NCBI RefSeq assembly: GCF_000003605.2
Contig: NW_003133369.1
Span: 99,458-126,983 of the forward strand
Source: Saccoglossus kowalevskii
Lineage: Eukaryota; Hemichordata; Enteropneusta; Harrimaniidae
Direction: 5' to 3'
DNA: 27,526 bases
Positions within the stretch are counted from its first letter, which is position 1. Each line of letters opens with the position of its first letter. Made by a program: the position numbers and the translations under genes. Positions 18,301 through 23,119 of this stretch are shown one piece after another. Under the pieces are notes generated by a model. The model was given only the letters and a program-made list of their open reading frames with translations. It was not told the DNA's origin and ran no database searches.

Positions 18301-20979
18301 TCTTCAGCTACTGCTGCTGAGTTAATTGTTTCCACGGCATGTAATTCCTTGATTCATGATTGTTTAACTCTCCTCCATAGTTGTGATGTTCAGGGACTCT
18401 AGTAGTATATTAATAGTGCTGGTATGTTTTATTGTAATTATTCCTTGTTTATTACTTGTTCGTTTAGTCTAAATTCACCAAACCCAATACTATAAGTGAT
18501 TAACATATAGCAATCATGCCGACCTGTCGGGTATCTTAACGTCTAAGTACTAGGTCAGCCAATAACCCAAGGGACAACATTCAATTAGACCTATGTCTAA
18601 CTTGAATGAATCAAGTATTGAGTGTGTGGCGTACTAAAGGAAACAGTCTGTCGGTCTTCAAACATACAAATTCTCCAATTCCAAGATGTTATCAATGAAA
18701 CCGCTGATTCTTGCTGTTTCAACCGATATAACCAACTAACAACACAATTTATACACGTTTATGGTCTTCTAAGTGTAACAAAATACATTATACATTGCAC
18801 TTTACATAAACATTTATTCATGCAATGGTGACAGTAGTAATTTTCTTCATGAGCTGTCCCTTCTGATGGATTCCCTCCCTCTTTGTGCAGCCATGTATGA
18901 TTAATGTTTATTTGTTGAAACTATGCGCAGCTAATATGTGTTTATTTCTTTTAGAATATTTTCATGACAGGTGGCAACACAATGTATCCCAATATGAAGA
19001 CTAGATTGGACAAAGAGCTATTAGCAATGAGACCTTTCCAATCAGCATTCAAAATACACACTGCCAGTAAGTGTTTCACTATATATTTCATATTTCACTT
19101 CAACTTATCACCACCAGGAGGGTACATGTATGCGATAACCAGTTTTGAAAAGAGTGAAATAGATAAAAGTCATAAATATTGATACAAGGTCAAAATGATT
19201 ATCTAGAACAAAAATCACAATTGATTCAGACACAGCTACCGATCAATCAACTAATAGTGACTAGATGTAAGACAACTCATGCAAACACACCATACGAATT
19301 TGGAGCGAATTTGGACATCAAAATAAAGAACTGTAATCATATGTTTTACTTATGTGGCGTGAGCAATTAACTGGATTATGCTTTGACTCTAATCACTGAT
19401 AATGTGACGTACATGGAGTTATGTAACCCAACATACAAAATTGGAGTTAATTTTCAGTTTTTACTCAAACAAACAGCCTCTCGGCTGAGATAGCTCCGCT
19501 GTTATCAATGCACATTTCAATTAAAGAACAGAAGATATCATCAGAAAATGAACAATATGTATCTGTATTAAAGCAATCACACTTGCTGTTTTCAACAAAA
19601 ATTTGAAAATATAACTTTTTATCAAAAATATTCATTAAAATCATCACGTAATGAACAAATCTGAGAGAGGTCTACCTGTAGTACCTATGTAGTATATATA
19701 ATATCAAAGCAATTAGACTTTCAGTTTTTAACAAGAAGTCGAAAACATCACTTTTTACCAAAAATGACAAAAATATTCATTAAAATTAGAGAATTGAAGA
19801 TATCATCACGAAATGAACAAATTTGAGAGAGGTCCACATGTAGTACTTACATATGTAATGTCTAAGCAATCGGACTTGCGTTTTTTCAACAAGAAGTCGA
19901 AAATATAACTCTTTACCAAAAATGCCAAAAATATTCATCAAAATGAGAGAATTAAAGATATCATCACAAAATGAACAAATCTGAGAGAGATCCACCCAAG
20001 GTACCTACATAACAAGTATCAAAATATTTGGGCTAGCGCTTTTCAAGAAGAAGTTGAAAATAGCGTTTTTGACCAAAAATAACAAAAATATTCGCTATAA
20101 ATAAGACAATTGAACATATCCACACGAAATGAACAAATCTGAGCGAGAACCACCCAAGGTACCTCCCTAAAAAGTTTCACAGCTATACAGTTTGTGGTTT
20201 TAAGAGGAAGTCGAAAATATAAAGTTGACGACGGCGACAACGATGGCGCGACGACGTCGGAGGATAAACAGTAATACTATCAGCTTCGCTCGACTTCGTC
20301 ATCAGCAGAGCTAAAAAATTGGCTCTATTCTGAATGAAAGTGCAGACTATAAACATGACTATTTTTGAATTTCTAATGAAAAGAGGGAACTGCTGGAAAA
20401 AAGGTTAAATAAAAACACACATAATAACCCCGGTAGAGGCTTTGGAAATGAGCATACACAAAGAAACCAGCTTGAGATAACCTACCGGTAGTTCTTTCAG
20501 AATCTCACTCACTTACATTAGAATTTCTAGAAACATATGTTTGTCATGTGATTATGTCATTTTTATTGTATCTTATAAATCCTGAATAGTGAATAAACAT
20601 GGAGTAGCTAGGAATTTGCCTTCTATGGGGAACCATGGTTGTCACCTGTCTGGTTTTATCCAGGAACGCAGTCGTGTCATTGAACCGTAATGAATGAATG
20701 AATGAATGAATGAATGAATGAATGAATGAATGAATGAATGAATGAATGAATGAATGAATGAATACTGATGGAAGACACTTACACTGGCACATGTACTATT
20801 GATTTTATTTTGTGTATTTATTTTCAGATAACCCATTACTAGATAGTTGGTATGGAGCTAGAAAATGGACACTATCGCAAAATGTTTGTTATATTACCAA
20901 AGCTGAGTATGAAGAGAAAGGGGGAGAATATTTAAAAGAACATATCACATCGAATACATTTGTACCAACGCCAAAATAA
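52..20979 (+). CDS. ACTR5: Actin-related protein 5 (INO80 complex subunit), 5'-partial, 14 exons
   Basis: Joined exons: 52-363, 1578-1673, 2083-2276, 4189-4305, 5126-5224, 6291-6371, 7722-7856, 9371-9613, 10767-10875, 11177-11253, 16321-16415, 17843-18044, 18955-19066, 20828-20979. Every intron is GT-AG and the phases agree, giving 673 residues then TAA. Seen: actin-fold landmarks VDHPIVLTE (85-93), SSGYQATH (144-151), [12 protein letters not shown] (544-555), GIAET (564-568), TGGNTMYP (591-598) and EYEEKGGEY (650-658), in actin order, with a charged insertion of about 280 residues (240-519) between the halves. Known for the family: ARP5 acts in the nucleus in the INO80 remodeller with its partner IES6, and the insertion helps contact the nucleosome. 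The missing N-terminus must be in at least one upstream exon, joined by a phase 1 intron that splits a Gly codon. With about 45 missing residues the protein would be near 718, longer than vertebrate ARP5 (about 600) and close to yeast Arp5. Identification is by remembered similarity to vertebrate ARP5. Confidence 0.96.
364..1227. other. ARP5 intron 1, left part: nothing assigned
   Basis: AT-rich intron sequence. I see no repeat shared with the rest of the window and no coding signal; the short open frames here lack any recognisable character. Confidence 0.6.
1228..1458 (-). mobile_element. Family D MITE, copy 1 (TTAA-type)
   Basis: Right end is CTGGTGGTGAAAAGG then TTAA (1455-1458); the left end ACTTTTTTACCACTAG is a decayed inverse of it. 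The interior shares long blocks with six other copies: the CCCAAATTTTC block, a TTTTCAGTTTTTACTCAAA block and AGTGCAGACTATAAA. Taken as minus because copies 2, 4, 5 and 7 run the other way. Confidence 0.75.
1578..1673 (+). CDS. ACTR5: ARP5 exon 2 (residues 105-135)
   Basis: Acceptor TTTTCAG ends at 1577. The first two bases join T363 to make Leu104; the exon then reads [20 protein letters not shown] and on to [11 protein letters not shown]. This aligns with actin's [21 protein letters not shown]. Asp123 stands where actin has catalytic Gln137, which is also so in vertebrate ARP5. Donor GTGAGT, phase 1. Confidence 0.94.
2083..2276 (+). CDS. ACTR5: ARP5 exon 3 (residues 137-200)
   Basis: Acceptor AACAG ends at 2082; G1673 plus CC completes Ala136. 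The exon carries the second phosphate-loop equivalent, [14 protein letters not shown] (141-154). Actin has DSGDG here, so the Asp that orients the nucleotide is Ser144 and the second Asp is Tyr147. It continues with [14 protein letters not shown] and [19 protein letters not shown], strongly ARP5-like. Donor GTCAGT, phase 0. Confidence 0.95.
2418..2660 (+). mobile_element. Family D MITE, copy 2
   Basis: Left CTTTTCACCACCAG and right TGGTGGTGAAAAGG form terminal inverted repeats; the right flank is TTAA (2657-2660), the left flank is decayed (TTAT). About 240 bp. Interior matches copy 1 in reverse complement. No coding capacity. Confidence 0.8.
2813..3207 (+). mobile_element. tRNA-Met-derived SINE, copy 1 (full length, with target duplication)
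   Basis: The tRNA-like head has an A-box-like TAGCATAGTGG (2824-2834), an anticodon arm CCGA-CTCATGA-TTGG with CAT at 2850-2852, and a B box GTTCAAATCC (2868-2877). A non-tRNA body of about 310 bp follows, ending in an A run (3198-3207). AAGTCTGT lies directly before the head (2803-2810) and again at the tail (3206-3213), a target-site duplication. The head and the first part of the body recur at 21861. The CAT anticodon suggests a Met tRNA origin. Confidence 0.85.
3208..3871. other. ARP5 intron 3, middle: nothing assigned
   Basis: Unique-looking AT-rich sequence between the SINE and a minisatellite. No supported gene or repeat. Confidence 0.55.
3872..4029. repeat. 31-bp minisatellite, five near-identical units
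   Basis: The unit AGTCCATGTTCCCCTAGCTT plus TGTTTACTTTT starts at 3874, 3905, 3936, 3967 and 3998. The units look identical to one another, so the expansion is recent. It lies in intron 3, about 160 bases before exon 4. Confidence 0.95.
4189..4305 (+). CDS. ACTR5: ARP5 exon 4 (residues 201-239)
   Basis: Acceptor TTTCTTAG ends at 4188. The exon encodes 39 residues beginning [17 protein letters not shown] and ending [14 protein letters not shown]. This is the ARP5-typical segment leading from the first actin half into the insertion (vertebrate form YYENNVHKMQLPF). Donor GTAAGT. It is a 0-0 exon of 117 bases. Confidence 0.94.
4306..5125. other. ARP5 intron 4: nothing assigned
   Basis: 820 bases with no element that recurs in the window and no coding signal. 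Ends in a T-rich run serving exon 5. Confidence 0.55.
5126..5224 (+). CDS. ACTR5: ARP5 exon 5 (residues 240-272, start of insertion)
   Basis: Acceptor TTCTTCTAG ends at 5125. It encodes 33 residues, [18 protein letters not shown] then [15 protein letters not shown], a highly charged helical segment matching the vertebrate [24 protein letters not shown]. This is the start of the ARP5-specific insertion. 0-0 exon of 99 bases; donor GTATGT. Confidence 0.93.
5324..5876 (+). mobile_element. Family E Helentron-like element, copy 1
   Basis: The 5' end AGCTCCGCT leads into a hairpin with CTCGAC-TTT-GTCGAG and a closing GGAGCT. The interior has diverged direct repeats (blocks with GATATCTTCAATTCTCTAAT and AAAAGTGATATTTT). 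The 3' end is CAGCCAACAGGCTG, a hairpin, then CTTGTT. The subterminal inverted repeat seen in copy 2 is partly lost here. Non-coding. Confidence 0.7.
5877..6290. other. ARP5 intron 5, right part: nothing assigned
   Basis: AT-rich intron remainder; no repeat of the window and no coding signal seen. Confidence 0.5.
6291..6371 (+). CDS. ACTR5: ARP5 exon 6 (residues 273-299)
   Basis: Acceptor TTGTTTTCAG ends at 6290. It encodes 27 residues, [18 protein letters not shown] then EDEDEDAFN, matching the vertebrate segment with QELLED. An acidic run closes the helix. 0-0 exon of 81 bases; donor GTTAGT is slightly weak but in frame with its neighbours. Confidence 0.9.
6372..7163. other. ARP5 intron 6, left part, with one small perfect hairpin
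   Basis: Mostly unassigned. A perfect 10-bp hairpin CATAGACCTT-AG-AAGGTCTATG lies at 6972-6993. A slightly GC-richer patch lies at 6720-6790. No gene seen. Confidence 0.5.
7164..7259. repeat. Foldback with perfect 30-31 bp arms
   Basis: Left arm 7164-7194 starts ACTTTTCACCAGTATTATGT and right arm 7229-7259 is its exact reverse complement, ending CATAATACTGGTGAAAAGT. The 34-base loop contains AGGAT-AATCCT. Perfect arms in an intron suggest a young foldback or hairpin MITE. Confidence 0.85.
7266..7473 (+). mobile_element. Family A MITE, copy 1 (TA-flanked, 208 bp)
   Basis: Left end CTGTGGAATACTTTATTTTC and right end GCGAAAATAAAGTATTCTAC plus AG are inverted repeats, flanked by TA (7264-7265 and 7474-7475). 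Interior contains GATGAGTTTAATGTGAAATA. Non-coding; four more copies in the window. Confidence 0.88.
7722..7856 (+). CDS. ACTR5: ARP5 exon 7 (residues 300-344)
   Basis: Acceptor TATATTTTAG ends at 7721. It encodes 45 residues, starting [18 protein letters not shown] and continuing [19 protein letters not shown], which parallels the vertebrate SPEELQSYIQKLSIAVEQAKQKIL. Donor GTATGT. The open frame runs on into the intron to 8168, so exon skipping or intron retention would not be exposed by an early stop. 0-0 exon of 135 bases. Confidence 0.92.
7857..8754. other. ARP5 intron 7, left part: nothing assigned
   Basis: The exon 7 frame stays open to 8168 but this extension has no ARP5-like character after the donor at 7857. 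The rest is unassigned AT-rich DNA. Confidence 0.55.
8755..8945 (+). mobile_element. Family A MITE, copy 2 (191 bp)
   Basis: Ends CTGTGGAATACTTTATTTTT and GCGAAAATAAAGTATTCTAC plus AG, flanked by TA. Nearly the same interior as copy 1 but lacks the AATAAATTCCAA block before the right end. Directly followed by a family D element. Confidence 0.87.
8954..9182 (-). mobile_element. Family D MITE, copy 3
   Basis: Left flank TTAA (8954-8957), then TCTTTTCACCACTTGACTTT; interior TTTTCAGTTTCACTCAAAAA and AGTGCAGACTATAAA as in copy 1; right end decayed (TAGTGATAAAATGGTTGA). Same orientation as copy 1. Confidence 0.75.
9371..9613 (+). CDS. ACTR5: ARP5 exon 8 (residues 345-425)
   Basis: Acceptor GGTGACAG ends at 9370, the weakest polypyrimidine tract in the gene but the only one that keeps frame. 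It encodes 81 residues: [18 protein letters not shown], then [21 protein letters not shown], long Arg/Lys/Glu/Gln-rich helix, and [14 protein letters not shown]. It is probably a coiled coil, the core of the insertion. 0-0 exon of 243 bases. A MITE starts 8 bases after the exon end. Confidence 0.9.
9622..9827 (+). mobile_element. Family A MITE, copy 3, 8 bases after the exon 8 donor
   Basis: Ends CTGTGAAATACTTTATTTTA and AAAATAAAGTATTTTACAG, flanked by TA (9620-9621, 9828-9829). More diverged than copies 1 and 2. Its left flank lies within the first eight intron bases. Confidence 0.86.
9828..10416. other. ARP5 intron 8, middle: nothing assigned
   Basis: AT-rich DNA between two MITEs with no supported feature. 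Confidence 0.55.
10417..10625 (+). mobile_element. Family B MITE, copy 1 (TA-flanked, 209 bp)
   Basis: Left CTGTAAAAGGATTAATTATT then CACTGGGTTTTAA, and right TTTAAACCCAGTGAAAATTA then CACATTTTACAG, form inverted repeats with TA on both sides (10415-10416, 10626-10627). The interior has a second AAACCCAGTGAATA block. Non-coding. Confidence 0.85.
10767..10875 (+). CDS. ACTR5: ARP5 exon 9 (residues 426-461)
   Basis: Acceptor CGTTACAG ends at 10766. It encodes [18 protein letters not shown] then [18 protein letters not shown], strongly basic and helical, the continuation of the insertion (vertebrate LKERRRLKQEMSDRKSHASQ-type segment). Donor GTAAGT leaves one base (phase 1), completed to Gly462 by exon 10. 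Confidence 0.91.
11177..11253 (+). CDS. ACTR5: ARP5 exon 10 (residues 463-487)
   Basis: Acceptor TTCTGTCAG ends at 11176. It encodes [18 protein letters not shown] then WNVYKAI. The DTFG..D.DW..Y pattern recurs in ARP5 proteins inside the insertion. Donor GTAAGT, phase 0. The next intron is 5067 bases, by far the longest here. Confidence 0.9.
11402..11611 (+). mobile_element. Family A MITE, copy 4 (diverged)
   Basis: Flanked by TA (11400-11401, 11612-11613). Left CTGTGACTATTAAATTAAAT then ACTTTG; right ATATAAATATTTTACAG. The interior GACGAGTTGAATGTCAATTA and GGATTTTATTTTCACTGAAT identify the family. The terminal repeats are degraded, so it is an old copy. Confidence 0.75.
11614..12230. other. 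ARP5 intron 10 stretch: nothing firmly assigned
   Basis: Two loosely similar blocks (around 11765-11815 and 12115-12180: a purine-rich AAAAAAAT, ACAGA, then a GATACAT/ATACATACAGA stretch) may be old repeats. No gene seen. Confidence 0.4.
12231..12300. repeat. Short GC-rich tandem repeat with 20-bp unit
   Basis: The unit CATCCGGCATCTGGCGTCGT occurs about twice intact, with partial units before and after (GGCGTTCGGCATCCGGCATC, and ATCAGGCATCATCGTCAT). GC-rich compared with the surrounding intron. Related CGTCCGGCGTCTG wording occurs in the family E element at 13770. Confidence 0.7.
12545..13624 (+). mobile_element. Family F Helentron-like element, full copy (1.08 kb)
   Basis: The 5' end is a hairpin, AGTCCCCGTT (12545-12554) pairing with AACGGGGACT (12570-12579). 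The same AACGGGGAC recurs near the 3' end (about 13594-13602), a subterminal inverted repeat. The 3' end is GTCATT-GAC-AATGAC then TTGTT. The interior has about 2.5 units of a 320-bp direct repeat (unit starts near 12747, 13072 and 13391; marker ATTCCGGACCCGGATCTCAG). A small hairpin CAGACCACT-GAA-AGTGGTCTG lies at 13521-13541. It is inserted in a T-rich stretch and has no target duplication I can see and no coding capacity. Confidence 0.72.
12747..13490. repeat. 320-bp internal direct repeats of family F
   Basis: Blocks containing TTTTAAGGCCGAAAATGCAT, ATTCCGGACCCGGATCTCAG and GGATTTTGTTCAAATTTGGT recur at about 325 and 319 base spacing. The third unit is cut short. The units are diverged by several percent. 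Confidence 0.8.
13715..14359 (+). mobile_element. Family E Helentron-like element, copy 2 (645 bp)
   Basis: Starts AGCTCTGCT after TTTTT, with a hairpin core around TCGAC-TTT-GTCGA and a closing GGAGCT. The interior holds three to four diverged repeat units of about 130-140 bp (marker GATTTGTTCATTTTGTAATG). AGCGGAGCT (14327-14335) is a subterminal inverted repeat of the 5' end. The 3' hairpin around CAGCCGAGAGACTG is followed by CTTGTT and then T-rich target. Confidence 0.75.
14589..14747 (+). mobile_element. Family A MITE, copy 5 (159 bp, internally deleted)
   Basis: CTGTAAAATACTGAAACGGC at the left lacks the TTTATTTTCGCTGG block, a deletion of about 40 bp. Right end GCGAAAATAAAGTATTTTAC plus AG is intact. 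TA on both sides. Confidence 0.82.
14750..15107. other. ARP5 intron 10 stretch: nothing assigned
   Basis: Very AT-rich DNA with no gene or shared repeat seen. Confidence 0.5.
15108..15586. mobile_element. piggyBac-like MITE with TTAA flanks and internal tandem repeat
   Basis: TTAA at 15108-15111 and 15583-15586. The terminal inverted repeats are CCCTTTGAG (15112-15120) and CTCAAAGGG (15574-15582). TTAA targets with CCC-starting tips are the hallmark of piggyBac-group transposition. The interior is about three 123-bp direct repeats. No transposase remains, so it is non-autonomous. Confidence 0.8.
15190..15540. repeat. 123-bp tandem repeat inside the TTAA element
   Basis: The block GAATTCAGTGAAATTTACAG starts at 15261, 15384 and 15507 (spacing 123). 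Each unit also has a GATGTCACATTTTGTCTGTT-type block. Units 2 and 3 are closer to each other than to unit 1. Confidence 0.88.
15731..15800 (+). mobile_element. Family B MITE, copy 2, cut by the assembly gap
   Basis: CTGTAAAAGGATTAATTATT CACTGGG preceded by TA (15729-15730), about 90 percent like copy 1 over 70 bases, then N. The right end is not visible. Confidence 0.75.
15801..16211. other. Assembly gap (411 N)
   Basis: Unknown bases within intron 10. Open frames reported across it are artefacts. Confidence 1.
16321..16415 (+). CDS. ACTR5: ARP5 exon 11 (residues 488-518)
   Basis: Acceptor TTGTTTCACAG ends at 16320. It encodes [18 protein letters not shown] then [13 protein letters not shown]. 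It begins with an acidic serine-rich stretch, then a helix ending EYDPEFQK that matches the ARP5 QFDPQF segment. Donor GTAAGT, phase 2, the only phase 2 junction in the gene. Confidence 0.92.
16489..16712 (+). mobile_element. Family D MITE, copy 4 (TTAA on both sides)
   Basis: TTAA 16489-16492 then CCCTTTCACCACCAG; right CTGGTGGTTAAAATG then TTAA 16709-16712. The clearest evidence that the family uses TTAA targets, like piggyBac-derived MITEs. Confidence 0.85.
16751..16932 (+). mobile_element. Family D MITE, copy 5 (right end shortened)
   Basis: TTAA 16751-16754 then CCTTTTCATCACCTG; interior matches copy 4; the right end AGTCTGG then TTAA has lost part of the terminal repeat. It lies only 38 bases after copy 4 in the same orientation. 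Confidence 0.78.
16933..17842. other. ARP5 intron 11 remainder, with a CpG-rich patch
   Basis: 17020-17140 has many CpG (for example AACGTCACAAGACGTTCC and GCTCTGCGCGCACTGC) against the AT-rich background. It may be an old transposon end. The frame open over 16932-17306 shows no protein family I know. Confidence 0.4.
17843..18044 (+). CDS. ACTR5: ARP5 exon 12 (residues 520-586)
   Basis: Acceptor ATGTTCTAG ends at 17842; G completes Lys519. It encodes the return to the actin fold: [38 protein letters not shown] and [23 protein letters not shown] equals actin's GIHET. Donor GTAAGA, phase 0. Confidence 0.96.
18045..18954. other. ARP5 intron 12: nothing assigned
   Basis: 910 bases with no shared repeat and no coding signal. 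Confidence 0.55.
18955..19066 (+). CDS. ACTR5: ARP5 exon 13 (residues 587-623)
   Basis: Acceptor TTTCTTTTAG ends at 18954. It encodes [45 protein letters not shown] corresponds to the actin nucleotide-cleft motif SGGTTMYPG. Donor GTAAGT, phase 1. Confidence 0.96.
19420..20408 (-). mobile_element. Family D MITE, copy 6, split by a family E insertion
   Basis: Bases 19420-19469 match the middle of the family (CAAAATTGGAGTTAATTTTC, then AGTTTTTACTCAAA). The match resumes at about 20313 with TTGGCTCTATTCTGAATGAA and AGTGCAGACTATAAA, and ends GAAAAAAGG TTAA (20405-20408). The two parts are continuous in intact copies. The left end is missing. Confidence 0.75.
19470..20312 (-). mobile_element. Family E Helentron-like element, copy 3, nested in family D copy 6
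   Basis: Read on the minus strand it runs from AGCTCTGCT (revcomp of 20304-20312) to the hairpin CAGCCGAGAGGCTG and TTTGTTT (19467-19488). AGCTCCGCT at 19490-19498 is the subterminal inverted repeat. The interior has repeated units with GATTTGTTCATTTTGTGATG-type blocks. The 5' hairpin is decayed. It sits between ACTCAAA and AAATTGG of the host repeat. Confidence 0.78.
20409..20690. other. ARP5 intron 13 stretch: nothing assigned
   Basis: No shared repeat or coding signal between the nested elements and the microsatellite. Confidence 0.5.
20689..20762. repeat. (AATG)n microsatellite, about 18 units
   Basis: Uninterrupted AATG units ending 65 bases before terminal exon 14. Translating the minus strand gives a meaningless FIHS repeat. 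Confidence 0.97.
20828..20979 (+). CDS. ACTR5: ARP5 terminal exon 14 (residues 625-673 and stop)
   Basis: Acceptor TTATTTTCAG ends at 20827. It encodes [17 protein letters not shown], a short spacer, and [17 protein letters not shown], equivalent to the vertebrate WYGARDW...[13 protein letters not shown] and to actin's C-terminal YDESGP segment. The protein stops at TAA 20977-20979 after FVPTPK, without the low-complexity C-terminal tail of the human protein. Confidence 0.96.
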
Positions 20980-20980
20980 A
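20975..20980 (+). promoter_or_regulatory. Candidate polyadenylation signal AATAAA overlapping the ARP5 stop codon
   Basis: AATAAA occupies 20975-20980, sharing the TAA stop at 20977-20979. A T/GT-rich stretch follows within 20 bases (20990-21000). I found no other AATAAA or ATTAAA before 21346. If used, the 3' UTR would be only a few tens of bases. It could be chance in AT-rich DNA. Confidence 0.45.
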
Positions 20981-21345
20981 TATCAGATGTTTTTTTTGTA
21001 CTTCATCACAGCAAATTATTTGTTGTTACTTTCCCTTTCACCACAGTGTAGTTAACTGTTATCTTCTAAAGGTTGATAAAGACAGATTTAATAATTTGTT
21101 GATACACATTGGTAAATGTTACACATAGAAATATGTGAAAAAACTTACAATAGGCCAAGCAACAGAACAAATTTTAGAGTAAACCATGGGTTTTTACAAA
21201 GATCCTGAAACTTTTCTGTAGCATTGGATAAACCAATGTCACTCACAACCAAAACAGTTAATTAAGAACAGAACTAAAATGAGTTGAGTTGATTATTGTA
21301 CCAAGGATTACACATTGGCTCTATGAGTGGCACTAACGCCTTTAA
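20980..21345. other. ARP5 3' flank: nothing else assigned
   Basis: Includes the probable cleavage region near 20990-21010. No further gene or shared repeat seen. Confidence 0.5.
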
Positions 21346-21591
21346 TTAACCTGTTCACCACCAGTTCTCTCTTTTCATCACAAATTCACAAAATAGTCTT
21401 ATTTATAATCTCAACTTTCCTTCAGAAGACTGGGACAAGAATAGCCAAATTTGTTTGTGTAAAATCTAAAAATTGACTCAAATTTTGTCTCTTGTCTCCA
21501 AAATCAGGGTTCATTACCAGAAATATTGAAGAATATAAGAAAAAAGTGCAGACAAATTGGGGCGAGAAAGTCTGGTGGTGAAACGATTTAA
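21346..21591 (+). mobile_element. Family D MITE, copy 7
   Basis: TTAA 21346-21349 then CCTGTTCACCACCAG; right CTGGTGGTGAAACGA then TTTAA. About 245 bp, with the interior colinear with copies 2 and 4. Confidence 0.82.
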
Positions 21592-21860
21592 AAAAAATGA
21601 TCATATTTCCTTGAATATTGTTTTTTTTTGTGGTAAAAATTTTGTTCGATTACATATGGTAAAAAAATCATGTGTAATAACAGGTACAAGATACTTATGG
21701 TTGTAAGGAATTACTGGGAATTCTGATAAATAGTGAGCTTTAACATGACTTGATTGGAGTTGTTGGCAGTTTTTCTCTAAACTAAGATAGTTTGCAAAGG
21801 GAAAGAACCTGAAAAGTTGATGGTATGTGTAAAAATCCATTATTATGTAAGCATCCCCTG

Positions 21861-22084
21861 CCGGTCACTTGTAGCATAGTGGTTGTCGCATCAGACTCAT
21901 GATCGGTAGACCCAAGTTCAAATCCTACCTTAGGCTGAACATCAAAAGAGTCGACCCCTACCCTGGGTGAGTGTGCCACAGACTCAATGGAAAGGCCAAT
22001 TCCACTGGCCGAGATTCATTCACTAATGAATGCGACTTTGGGGGAACACTAGCACTTGCAATTTGCACTTACAAAAAAAAAAAA
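21861..22084 (+). mobile_element. tRNA-Met-derived SINE, copy 2 (short form)
   Basis: Starts CCGGTCACT like copy 1 and shares the TAGCATAGTGG A box, the CAT anticodon arm and the GTTCAAATCC B box. The body matches to GACTTTGGGGGAACA, then diverges and ends in an A run (22073-22084). About 170 bp of the copy 1 body is absent. CATCCCCTGC before and CATCTCCTGC shortly after may be a decayed target duplication. Confidence 0.82.
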
Positions 22085-22800
22085 GTCAGGGGAGACAACA
22101 TCTCCTGCTGCAGGCCTCTAAGGACGTATCAAAATGAATGGAAAAAATGGGTGCTGTCAGGCAACGTGTTAAAACACTTAAACTTAGACTTGTGTTGTGA
22201 TAAAATTGTCACACCTATTTATTAGGACAATCTACGTAAAAAGTCTTGTTGTTGACATTGCGTGGTAGTATTAACATTGAAGTTTATTTTTATTACAACT
22301 CATAACCTATGAAATGAGGCTAAATAGAAAATGACGACTTAATCAGACTACCAGAAATAACTGTTCAATTAGACAACAGTAAGTGAAAATGAAACCGTAT
22401 TGATCAACCTTGATCAACATTTATTGACACTGGTATATGGTAATGGGCAGTGGTCATCATGCCCTGTCCTGTTTGATATATATACGAGACGTATACTAGT
22501 ACATGTATATAGCAACATATCCAACGTGTGTAAAATACATTATTTGTTTACATGAAATAGTAATAATTTAAATGTATTTGAAATAATAGTTGTATCCTGC
22601 CTATAGTCTAAACCTTGGGATTATATACATTACCACCACTTATTCCATCGTATTATTTTTCTATAGTTTAACAAAATAAAATAAAAATATCTGTGGATAA
22701 CAAGATTTATTTTTTTGTTATTTTTGTGTGTATATTGAAATGACATTGTTCGGTTGTATTTAAGGGTAATACATTTTTTTTTGATAATTTCTTTTAAAGC
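22085..22800. other. Intergenic stretch: nothing assigned
   Basis: AT-rich, no shared repeat and no convincing coding signal. Confidence 0.5.
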
Positions 22801-22975
22801 AGGGGAGTTGTCACGTGCGCATGTGTCAGATGGCCATAGTGTGTCATTGTTTACAAAGAAGCATCTACCCATGATCCTTTGCGTTTTTAGCGTGAGTTGT
22901 TATCATCGCTTGGGACTCAATTCCTGTGCGTGCGCAGGTGACGACCCTCGCGCTTTAAGTTGCTCTGGTTATAAC
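22801..22975. promoter_or_regulatory. CpG-rich promoter-like block
   Basis: It contains an E-box CACGTG directly followed by CGCATGTG, a GCGTGCGCAGGTGACG segment resembling NRF1-type sites, and CTACCCATGATCCTTTGCG, like promoter motifs seen in animal housekeeping genes. CpG is dense here but sparse around it. No first exon can be defined on either strand. Inference only. Confidence 0.3.
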
Positions 22976-23119
22976 TAGTATATAATTTCAAGTGGCATAG
23001 TATTGAAGGAAAGTGGTCGTGACAACACGTCCTGTTTGATATGGGCATACACGGCTTATTGTAATCGAAGAAACGAAATGGGATAATACACATAATGAAA
23101 ATTAAACTGTAATCAGGTT

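Noticed and set aside
20544-20836. Minus-strand frames with a repeated SFIH motif
   Set aside because: Translation of the (AATG)n microsatellite; no protein meaning.
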